Origin: Actinomycetota bacterium
GTDB taxonomy: Bacteria > Actinomycetota > Actinomycetes > Actinomycetales > Microbacteriaceae
Assembly (NCBI GenBank): GCA_005778835.1
Contig: SXMG01000051.1
Span: forward strand, 1 to 35,988
Reading direction: 5' to 3'
DNA length: 35,988 nucleotides
Of the stretch, positions 1 to 6,673 are shown piece after piece (the first letter of the stretch is position 1; the number at the start of each line of letters is the position of its first letter). The position numbers and the translations under genes were made by a program. Below the pieces are notes generated by a model. That model searched no databases. It had not been told where the DNA came from and saw only the letters and a list, made by a program, of their open reading frames with translations.

Positions 1-103
1 CGGTGATGCGCAGGAAGCCGCCATCATCGATCTCGCCGAGGTCGCCAGTCCGGAGCCAGCCGTCGGGCGTGAGCGTGACCGCCGTCTCCTCGGGCAAGTT
101 GTG
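1..103 (-). CDS. AMP-dependent acyl-CoA synthetase/ligase, internal fragment
   Basis: Read on the minus strand, these bases encode an uninterrupted peptide containing HNLPEET followed by [20 protein letters not shown]. This is the conserved A8-region hinge of ANL-superfamily enzymes (long-chain fatty acyl-CoA ligases), which activate a carboxylic acid with ATP and transfer it to CoA. About 34 residues are visible; the rest would lie beyond the window edge on one side and is cut off near base 103 on the other. It sits directly against an unrelated PotA fragment on the opposite strand with no start, stop or intergenic DNA, so it looks like a foreign piece joined at a contig end or a rearrangement breakpoint rather than a functional gene here. 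Confidence 0.7.
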
Positions 104-111
104 GGAGGCTC
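101..111. other. Junction between acyl-CoA ligase fragment and PotA fragment
   Basis: Homology to the ligase on the minus strand ends at about base 103, and homology to PotA on the plus strand begins with LKQIQ at base 109. Two gene interiors on opposite strands therefore abut within about 6 bases. I see no target-site duplication or terminal inverted repeat that would mark an insertion element. Confidence 0.6.
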
Positions 112-603
112 AAGCAGATTCAGCGCGAGGTCGGCATCACCTTCATCTTCGTGACCCACGATCAAGAAGAAGCCCTGACACTCAGCGACCGCATCGCCGT
201 CTTCAACAACGGCCGCGTCGAGCAGGTCGGCACGCCCCGCGAGGTCTACGAGTACCCGCAGACGGCCTTCGTCGCCGGCTTCTTGGGGCTGTCGAATCTC
301 ATCGACGCCGCCCACGCCGAACGGCTCACGGGCGTGCCGAAGGCGATGAGCGTGCGGCCCGAGCGCGTTCGCCTCGTGGATGCTCGCACCGAGCCCGCCG
401 CCCACGAGACCTGCGTCGACGGCACGATCGTCGAGACCGTCTACACCGGCCCGACCACCCGGTACATCGTCGACACCGTCGACGGGCTGCGCGTCGTGGC
501 CGAGCGCCACAACGATCACGCGCCCGATGACACGGCGCCCTACCACCGCGGCGACATCGTGCGAGCGGTCTGGGTGACCGAGCACGCAGCCGTCGTTCCC
601 TGA
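109..603 (+). CDS. potA: Polyamine ABC transporter ATP-binding protein, C-terminal part
   Basis: This is the last 164 or so residues of the ATPase that drives a spermidine/putrescine-type importer. The visible part starts with [20 protein letters not shown], which carries the switch (H-loop) histidine in THDQEEA just after the Walker B region. It then runs through the typical [18 protein letters not shown] stretch and ends in a TOBE_2-like domain of about 80 residues. Walker A, the signature motif and Walker B are missing, so the gene is truncated at the left by the junction near base 105. GTG at 151 is open but lies inside the ATPase fold and should not be taken as a start. It leads the operon with potD, potB and potC. 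Confidence 0.85.
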   Translation, partial: LKQIQREVGITFIFVTHDQEEALTLSDRIAVFNNGRVEQVGTPREVYEYPQTAFVAGFLGLSNLIDAAHAERLTGVPKAMSVRPERVRLVDARTEPAAHETCVDGTIVETVYTGPTTRYIVDTVDGLRVVAERHNDHAPDDTAPYHRGDIVRAVWVTEHAAVVP

Positions 604-660
604 CCCGCACCACCTCCCCGCACCATCACTCCCGCATCACCACACAGCACCACCCCCTAC
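604..660 (+). other. C/A-rich, G-poor intercistronic tract
   Basis: Between potA and potD the plus strand is almost all C and A with only a few G, which is striking in a high-GC genome. It should be unstructured RNA. It could act as a Rho-loading site or keep the potD ribosome site open. A similar C-rich stretch lies at 1889-1917 before potB. Confidence 0.35.
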
Positions 661-673
661 GCAAGGAGAAACC

Positions 674-1849
674 ATGAAAACCAAGTTGATGGCCGTCTCG
701 GCCATGACCGCGGCGGCAGCACTGCTGCTCGCTGGTTGCGCTACTCCCGCCGACCCCGGCGCGGGCGGCATCGTCTTCGATGTGCCCGATGTGCCCATGC
801 TCGAGGCGCTCGGCGACGCCGAGGGCTCGGTCGACATCGTCGCCTGGTCGGGCTTCGTCGAGCCGGCCTGGGCCGACACCTTCACCGAAGAAACCGGCTG
901 TGTCGTGAACCGACGCGTGGCGGGTACCAGTGACGAGATGGTGCAGCTCATGCGCACCGGTGACTACGACCTCGTGTCGGCCTCGGGTGACGCCAGCCTG
1001 CGCCTGATCGTCGGCGGCGACGTCGCTCCGATCAACCGCGACCTCCTCCCGAACTTCGGCGACGAGATCGTTCCGGGCATGCAGGGCCAGCTGTATGACA
1101 CGATCAACGGCAAGGTCTACGGCGTTCCGATCGGCCGCGGTGCCAACATCCTGCAGTACAACACCGAGGTCGTCACGGAGACGCCCACGAGCTGGGATGT
1201 CGTGTGGGAGGCAGACAGCCCCTACGCCGGCCAGATCACCGCGTACGACGCACCGATCTACATCGCCGACGCGGCCGTCTACCTGATGTACCACCAGCCT
1301 GAGCTGGGCATCACGAACCCGTACGCGCTCGACGAGACGCAGCTCGCTGCGGCGGTCGACCTGCTCAAGCAGCAGAACGAGATCGTCGCCGAGTACTGGG
1401 CCGACCCGGTCGCTCAGATCACCTCGTTCGTCGGCGGCACGACCGTCGCGGGCACCTCGTGGGAGATCCTGCGCAAGCTGGCTGCCGACGACCGCATGGC
1501 GGGCACGCTGCCGCAGGAGGGTTCGACCGGCTGGTCTGACGCGTGGATGATCTCGAGCGAGTCCGACTCGCCGAACTGCGCCTACCTCTGGATGGACTAC
1601 ACCAGCCAGGCCGAGGTCAACGGTGCCATCGCCATGAACTTCGGCATGGCCCCCGCCAACGGCGCGTTCTGCGAGCTCAACGACGAGGCCGCTGCTCACT
1701 GCGAGGAGTTCAACGCCCTCAACGAGGAGTACTTCGAGAACGTCTGGTACTGGACGACGCCGATCGAGCAGTGCATCGACGGCCGCACCGAGGTGCAGTG
1801 CACCTCGTTCCAGGACTGGACCAACGCCTGGGCGACCGTCAAGGGCTAA
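674..1849 (+). CDS. potD: Polyamine-type ABC transporter substrate-binding lipoprotein
   Basis: Extracytoplasmic binding protein of 391 residues for the adjacent importer. Residues 1-22 form a lipoprotein signal (MKTK, hydrophobic stretch, lipobox LLAGC with Cys22), so the mature protein should be diacylglycerol-anchored. The mature part is a type-2 periplasmic-binding fold of the PotD/PotF kind (VDIVAWSGFVEPAWADTF near the N-terminus, then NRDLLPNF and VYGVPIGRGANIL). Six further cysteines (76, 302, 333, 343, 367, 376) are unusual for a PotD; 333/343 and 367/376 are spaced like small disulfide loops. An AAGGAG ribosome site at 663-668 sits five bases from the ATG. The ligand cannot be read from sequence: a polyamine is likely, but another small cation or amino compound is possible. 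Confidence 0.85.
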   Translation: MKTKLMAVSAMTAAAALLLAGCATPADPGAGGIVFDVPDVPMLEALGDAEGSVDIVAWSGFVEPAWADTFTEETGCVVNRRVAGTSDEMVQLMRTGDYDLVSASGDASLRLIVGGDVAPINRDLLPNFGDEIVPGMQGQLYDTINGKVYGVPIGRGANILQYNTEVVTETPTSWDVVWEADSPYAGQITAYDAPIYIADAAVYLMYHQPELGITNPYALDETQLAAAVDLLKQQNEIVAEYWADPVAQITSFVGGTTVAGTSWEILRKLAADDRMAGTLPQEGSTGWSDAWMISSESDSPNCAYLWMDYTSQAEVNGAIAMNFGMAPANGAFCELNDEAAAHCEEFNALNEEYFENVWYWTTPIEQCIDGRTEVQCTSFQDWTNAWATVKG

Positions 1850-1858
1850 GCCCTGACT

Positions 1859-1893
1859 GCGGTGGGGCGAGGTTCATCGCCTCGCCCCACCGC
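1859..1893 (+). promoter_or_regulatory. Perfect 14-bp hairpin between potD and potB
   Basis: GCGGTGGGGCGAGG at 1859-1872 is the exact reverse complement of 1880-1893, with a 7-base loop. It begins 10 bases after the potD stop and ends 38 bases before the potB start. No T-run follows, so it is more likely a 3'-end stabiliser or partial terminator that leaves potD message in excess over the permease message than a full stop. Confidence 0.75.
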
Positions 1894-1931
1894 ACCACCA
1901 CTTCTCCACCCACCAGCCTCGAAGGAACCCC

Positions 1932-2846
1932 GTGACCGCGACCTCGACCCCGGCGCCACCGTTACCGGCGCCGCGACCTGTTCGGGCGAGCAAGCCCGTG
2001 TCGACGATGCTGTACCGGCACCGCTGGATGCGGCTGGTCGGCTTGCTGAGCCTGCCGCTGACCTGGCTCGTCGGGCTCTACATCGTGTCGCTCGCGCTGC
2101 TGCTCGTCACGGCGTTCTGGTACATCGATTCGTTCACCTCGAAGGTGATTCCGGGCTTCACGCTCGACAACTTCATTCTCGTGTTCAGTGAGCCCGCCTA
2201 CATCAACACCTCTCTGCGCACCCTCGGCATCGCGCTCGCCGTCACGCTGCTGAGCGCCCTGTTCGCCGTGCCGCTGGGCATCTTCATGGCCAAGCTCGCG
2301 TCGCCCTGGGTGCGCGCAGTGCTCGCCGTCGCCATCACTCTGCCGCTGTGGGCCGGCTACCTCGTCAAGATTCTCGCGATGCGCATCACCTTCACGGAGG
2401 AGGGGCTCTTCAACTGGCTCATGACGCCGTTCGGCATCAGCGGGCCCGGCTTCAGCATCCCGACCGTCGTTCTCACTCTCACCTACCTCTGGTTCCCGTA
2501 CATGGCGCTGCCGGTCTACACGGCCATCCGTCAGATTCCGGTGAACCTGTTCGACGCCTCCGCCGATCTCGGCGCGCGAGGCTTCACCACGATCCGCACC
2601 GTCGTGCTGCCGCTGCTCTGGCCCGCTCTCATCGCGGGCAGTGTCTTCACCTTCTCGCTCAGCCTCGGCGACTACATCGTCGCCCGGTTCGTCGGCGGAG
2701 CGAACGCGCAGATGATCGGCAGCATCATCGCCTCGAACATCAATCTCAACCCGCCCGTGGCGGCCGCGTTCTCGGTGATCCCGATCGCCTTCGTCGTCAT
2801 CTACCTGCTGGTCACGCGGCGAACCGGCGCCCTCGAGAGAATGTGA
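1932..2846 (+). CDS. potB: Polyamine-type ABC transporter permease (PotB type)
   Basis: Integral-membrane subunit of 304 residues with a binding-protein-dependent transport (MetI-like) domain. A hydrophilic N-terminal tail of about 30 residues precedes the first membrane segment (LVGLYIVSLALLLVTAFWY), and five more hydrophobic segments follow. The cytoplasmic EAA-type coupling loop, DASADLGARGFTTIRTVVLP near residue 207, contacts the ATPase. The start is GTG with a GAAGGA ribosome site a few bases upstream. It lies downstream of the strong hairpin, and its stop is followed seven bases later by the next permease gene, so the two permeases should be translated together as a heterodimer. Confidence 0.88.
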   Translation: MTATSTPAPPLPAPRPVRASKPVSTMLYRHRWMRLVGLLSLPLTWLVGLYIVSLALLLVTAFWYIDSFTSKVIPGFTLDNFILVFSEPAYINTSLRTLGIALAVTLLSALFAVPLGIFMAKLASPWVRAVLAVAITLPLWAGYLVKILAMRITFTEEGLFNWLMTPFGISGPGFSIPTVVLTLTYLWFPYMALPVYTAIRQIPVNLFDASADLGARGFTTIRTVVLPLLWPALIAGSVFTFSLSLGDYIVARFVGGANAQMIGSIIASNINLNPPVAAAFSVIPIAFVVIYLLVTRRTGALERM

Positions 2847-2853
2847 CGCGCTC

Positions 2854-3666
2854 ATGCTGAGACTCACCCGGCCCGCGAAGGTCGCCTTCGGCGTCATCGT
2901 CGCGATCGTTCTCGTGTTCATGTACACGCCGCTCTTCCTCGTCATCATCAACTCGTTCAACGTGGCACCGATCGCGAACTGGCCCATCAGCGGCTTCACG
3001 CTCGACTGGTGGGTGCGCGCCTTTCAGAACGAAGCGCTCTGGGCCGCCGTGCGCAACTCGGTGATCGTCGCCGCGGGCGCCATGGTCATCGCCCTCGTGC
3101 TCGGTACCCTGGCCGCCTTCGCCCTGCAGCGCTACGACTTCTTCGGCAAGAGCACGGTCAACCTGCTCATCGTGCTGCCGATCGCTCTACCGGGCGTCGT
3201 CACCGGTGTGGCCTTCAGCAACTCGTTCAACAACGTGCTCGAGCCCATCGGCATTCAGGTGGGCTACTTCGGCATGATCATCGCCCACGCCACGTTCTGC
3301 ATCGTCATGGTGTTCAACAATGTGTTCGCGCGGTTGCGGCGCATGAACCCGAGCATGCAGGAGGCCTCGATGGATCTCGGTGCGAGCCTGTGGCAGACGT
3401 TCCGATTGGTCACCTTCCCGCAGTTCCGCACGGCCTTCGTCGCCGGCGGCCTGCTCGCCTTCGCTCTGAGCTTCGACGAGATCGTCGTGACGATCTTCAC
3501 GGCTCCGGCAGGCGTCGACACGCTGCCGCTCTGGATGTTCAACCAGATGGCGCGCCCTAACGAGGCGACGCAGGTCAACGTGATCGCGACCGTGCTCATT
3601 CTGCTGTCGTTCATTCCGGTGTACGTCTCCCAGCGCCTGTCGCGCGCGGAGGAAGACGAGCGCTAG
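2854..3666 (+). CDS. potC: Polyamine-type ABC transporter permease (PotC type)
   Basis: Second membrane subunit, 270 residues, MetI-like fold. An N-terminal membrane segment (residues about 10-30) is followed by an outer loop with FTLDWW, typical of PotC, and five further segments. The EAA-type loop EASMDLGASLWQTFRLVTFP begins at residue 170. The protein ends in a charged cytoplasmic tail (SRAEEDER). It begins seven bases after potB and is the last gene of the operon; I see no clear terminator behind it. Confidence 0.9.
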   Translation: MLRLTRPAKVAFGVIVAIVLVFMYTPLFLVIINSFNVAPIANWPISGFTLDWWVRAFQNEALWAAVRNSVIVAAGAMVIALVLGTLAAFALQRYDFFGKSTVNLLIVLPIALPGVVTGVAFSNSFNNVLEPIGIQVGYFGMIIAHATFCIVMVFNNVFARLRRMNPSMQEASMDLGASLWQTFRLVTFPQFRTAFVAGGLLAFALSFDEIVVTIFTAPAGVDTLPLWMFNQMARPNEATQVNVIATVLILLSFIPVYVSQRLSRAEEDER

Positions 3667-3713
3667 CTCGGCGGCTGCGCCGGCAGTGCGTCAGGGGCGG
3701 GCGCCTCGATGTC

Positions 3714-3730
3714 GTTACGTATGATGTAAC
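3714..3730 (+). promoter_or_regulatory. Candidate promoter overlapped by a GTTAC-N7-GTAAC inverted repeat
   Basis: GTTAC at 3714-3718 and GTAAC at 3726-3730 form an inverted repeat. A good -10 box, TATGAT (3720-3725), lies between the arms. No clear -35 is visible. It lies about 50 bases before the FAD/Fe-S oxidoreductase start, so a repressor bound here would block that gene. GntR-type control of lactate genes is a familiar theme, but the regulator is not in the window. Confidence 0.45.
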
Positions 3731-3778
3731 CGAGCGCGCTCGTCGAGGGGGCGTCCGCCCGAGCGTGAGGAGCCGGTC

Positions 3779-6673
3779 ATGGCCGCGACACGGTCCTCCC
3801 TGCTCGCGGAACCCTCGGCCCGCCTTCTCGCCGAGCTGCGGTCGGCCCGGCTCGAGCCCGCGGTTCGCGCGACCGATCGCCTGGCCGCAGCGCACGATGC
3901 CTCGCACTATCAACTGACCCCGCAGGCCGTCGTCGCCCCGCGCGACGCGACCGAGGTGGGTGCGGCGCTCGCCGCAGCCAGCGCAGCAGGCGTGCCGGTG
4001 ACCTTCCGCTCGGGCGGCACGAGCCTCAGCGGCCAGGCCGGCAGCGACGGCCTGCTGCTCGACACCCGCCGGCACTTCCGCGACATCACGGTGCTCGACG
4101 ACGGAGCCCGCGTGCGCACCGGCCCCGGCGCCACTGTGCGCGCGGTCAACACCCGTCTCGCGCGGCACGGCCGCAAACTCGGCCCCGACCCGGCGAGCGA
4201 GATCGCCTGCACGATCGGCGGCGTCATCGCCAACAACTCGAGCGGCATGGCGTGCGGTATCACCGCCAACACCTACCGCACGCTCGAGTCGGCGGTGCTG
4301 GTTCTCGCCGATGGCACGGTCGTCGACACGGCGGCGCCCGACGCGCTGGCGCGGTTGACGGATGCCCGCCCCGAGCTCGTCGCCGGCCTCGAGGCCCTGC
4401 GCGATCGAGTGCGAGCCGACCCGGCCTCGGTCGCGACGCTGACGCGACTGCACGCGATCAAGAACACGATGGGATACGGCCTCAACGCGTTCCTCGATCA
4501 CGACGACCCGGTCGAGCTGCTGCTGCGCCTCGTGATCGGCAGCGAGGGCACTCTCGCCTTCGTCGCTGACGCGATCTTCCGCACCGTGCCGGTCGGCGCG
4601 CACGTGGCCACGGGCTTTCTCGTCTTCGACGACCTGGGTGCGGCGACGGCCGCGCTGCCAGCGCTCGTCGCCCTGGGTTTCACGGCGATTGAACTGCTCG
4701 ATGCGACGAGCCTGCGGGTCGCGCAACGCGACCCCGAAGCGCCGCTCGAGCTGCGCACCCTGCAGGTCGAGGGTCACGCGGCGCTGCTCGTCGAGTTTCA
4801 GCGCGAGTCGGCTGAGGCGCTGAGCGCGAGCGTCGCGGCGGCAGAACCGGTGCTCGCTCAGCTCGCGGGGATGCGGGCGCTCGGCGCAGCATCCGTCGAC
4901 CCAGACCAGACCACAAGCGCGCTCAGCAGCGACGCCCGCACGCGCGCCCAGCTCTGGCACCTGCGCAAGGGCCTGTTCACGGCCGTCGCGGGCAGTCGGC
5001 CCTCGGGCACGACGGCGCTGCTCGAAGACGTCGCGGTGCCGGTCGAACGGCTCAAAGCCACGTGCGAGGGCCTCATCGCGCTGTTCGAGCGCGAGGGCTA
5101 CGAGCACGCCGTGATCTTCGGGCACGCGAAAGACGGCAACATCCACTTCTTGCTCAACGAGCGCTTCGACACCGCCGAGGGGCTCGCGCGCTACGAACGC
5201 TTCACGGCCGACATGGTCGACCTCGTGCTCGGGCAGGGCGGCTCATTGAAGGCCGAGCACGGCACGGGGCGCATCATGGCGCCGTTCGTGCGCCGACAGT
5301 ACGGCGACGAGCTCTACGACGTCATGCGCGAGGTCAAGCGACTGATCGACCCCACGGGCCTGCTCAACCCCGGGGTGCTGCTCAACGACGACCCCGACGC
5401 GCACGTGCACCACCTCAAGCCCGTCTTCCCGGTTGAGGCCGAGGTCGACCGTTGCGTCGAATGCGGGTACTGCGAGCCGGTGTGCCCGAGCCGTGACCTC
5501 ACCCTCACCCCGCGCGAGCGCATTGTGCTGCGCCGCGAGATGCAACGCGCTGAGGCCGCGGGCGACTCAGCTCTCGTGCGCATCCTGCAGCGCGAATACG
5601 ACTACGACGGCGTGCAGACATGTGCCGTTGACGGCATGTGTCAGACGGCCTGCCCCGTGCTCATCAACACCGGCGACCTCGTGCGGCGCCTCCGCGGCGA
5701 GAACGCGGGCACGATCGCGCAGAAGGGCTGGAAGACGGCCGCGAAGCAGTGGGATGCCGTCACGCGCGGTGCCTCGATCGGCCTGACGATGGCCGACGCG
5801 ATGCCCGCGGCGCTGCCCGGGGCCGCGACGGTGGTCGGCCGCGCGCTGCTCGGAGCCGACGTCATGCCCCGCTACAGCGATGAACTGCCTGCGGGCGGCA
5901 AGCGCCGTCGCGAGATCGTCGACGAGCCCGACGGCCCGTTCGCCACTCAGGCTGTGTGGTTCTCGAGCTGCACGAACACCATGTTCGGGCCTGTTCAGCC
6001 TGAGTTGGGAACAGACGCCGGGCTCGGCGCCGCCGAGTCGTTCGCCGCGCTGTGCGAGCGCGCGGGCATCCGGCTTGCGACGCCGCCGGATCTGCCGAGC
6101 CTCTGCTGCGGCACCCCGTGGAAGTCGAAGGGCCTCAGCGAGGGCTACGCCGTCATGCGCGACCGGGTCGCGGCGTCGCTGCGCACGGCGACGCGTGACG
6201 GCACTCTGCCGATCGTCGTCGACGCGAGCTCGTGCACCGAGGGCCTCGAGGTGCTGCTGGAAGCCGCGGGCGCCGAAGGCTTACGCGTCATCGACGCGGT
6301 CGCGTTCGTCGACGAGCACCTGCTGCCCCGACTGCCTGACGTCGGCACCCGCATCGGCCGCCTCGCCCTGCACCCCACGTGCTCGTCGACCCGGCTCGGC
6401 ATCGACGGCGCGCTGCGTCGCGTCGCGGCAGCCGTCGCCGACGAGGTGCTCGTGCCCGACGAGTGGACCTGCTGCGCCTTCGCGGGTGATCGCGGCATGC
6501 TGCACCCCGAGCTCACGGCCTCGGCGACGGCGGCCGAAGCGGCAGAGGTGCGCGCCGCGGGAGCGGATGCTCACGCCTCGGTGAACCGCACGTGCGAGCT
6601 CGGCATGACGCGGGCGACGGGGCAGCCCTACGAGCACGTGCTCGAACTGCTCGAGCGCGCGACGCGCCCCTAG
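3779..6673 (+). CDS. FAD/Fe-S fused D-lactate dehydrogenase-type oxidoreductase
   Basis: A 964-residue fusion of a GlcD-like flavoprotein and a GlcF-like iron-sulfur protein. Residues about 30-270 are an FAD_binding_4 (PCMH) domain (TFRSGGTSLSGQAGSDG, then TIGGVIANNSSGMACG). Residues about 270-530 are the FAD-oxidase C-terminal domain (HAKDGNIHFL, KAEHGTGRIMAPFV). Next comes a double 4Fe-4S module with C559, C562, C565, C569 and C615, C621, C625, then two cysteine-rich CCG modules (SLCCGTPWKSKG; TCSSTRLG and TCCAFAGDRG). The layout fits membrane-associated, quinone- or cytochrome-linked D-lactate or D-2-hydroxyacid dehydrogenases; the exact substrate is inferred. TGAGGAGC gives a ribosome site. 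The stop overlaps the stop of the opposing glycosidase gene in CTAG. Confidence 0.85.
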   Translation: MAATRSSLLAEPSARLLAELRSARLEPAVRATDRLAAAHDASHYQLTPQAVVAPRDATEVGAALAAASAAGVPVTFRSGGTSLSGQAGSDGLLLDTRRHFRDITVLDDGARVRTGPGATVRAVNTRLARHGRKLGPDPASEIACTIGGVIANNSSGMACGITANTYRTLESAVLVLADGTVVDTAAPDALARLTDARPELVAGLEALRDRVRADPASVATLTRLHAIKNTMGYGLNAFLDHDDPVELLLRLVIGSEGTLAFVADAIFRTVPVGAHVATGFLVFDDLGAATAALPALVALGFTAIELLDATSLRVAQRDPEAPLELRTLQVEGHAALLVEFQRESAEALSASVAAAEPVLAQLAGMRALGAASVDPDQTTSALSSDARTRAQLWHLRKGLFTAVAGSRPSGTTALLEDVAVPVERLKATCEGLIALFEREGYEHAVIFGHAKDGNIHFLLNERFDTAEGLARYERFTADMVDLVLGQGGSLKAEHGTGRIMAPFVRRQYGDELYDVMREVKRLIDPTGLLNPGVLLNDDPDAHVHHLKPVFPVEAEVDRCVECGYCEPVCPSRDLTLTPRERIVLRREMQRAEAAGDSALVRILQREYDYDGVQTCAVDGMCQTACPVLINTGDLVRRLRGENAGTIAQKGWKTAAKQWDAVTRGASIGLTMADAMPAALPGAATVVGRALLGADVMPRYSDELPAGGKRRREIVDEPDGPFATQAVWFSSCTNTMFGPVQPELGTDAGLGAAESFAALCERAGIRLATPPDLPSLCCGTPWKSKGLSEGYAVMRDRVAASLRTATRDGTLPIVVDASSCTEGLEVLLEAAGAEGLRVIDAVAFVDEHLLPRLPDVGTRIGRLALHPTCSSTRLGIDGALRRVAAAVADEVLVPDEWTCCAFAGDRGMLHPELTASATAAEAAEVRAAGADAHASVNRTCELGMTRATGQPYEHVLELLERATRP

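Noticed and set aside
604-660. Proven Rho-utilisation site
   Set aside because: Only base composition supports it, and the operon must be read through here, so I list it as a compositional tract only.
3611-5146. Minus-strand open frame of 511 codons antisense to the FAD/Fe-S oxidoreductase gene
   Set aside because: It mirrors the codon pattern of the real gene, has no domain and spans its promoter.
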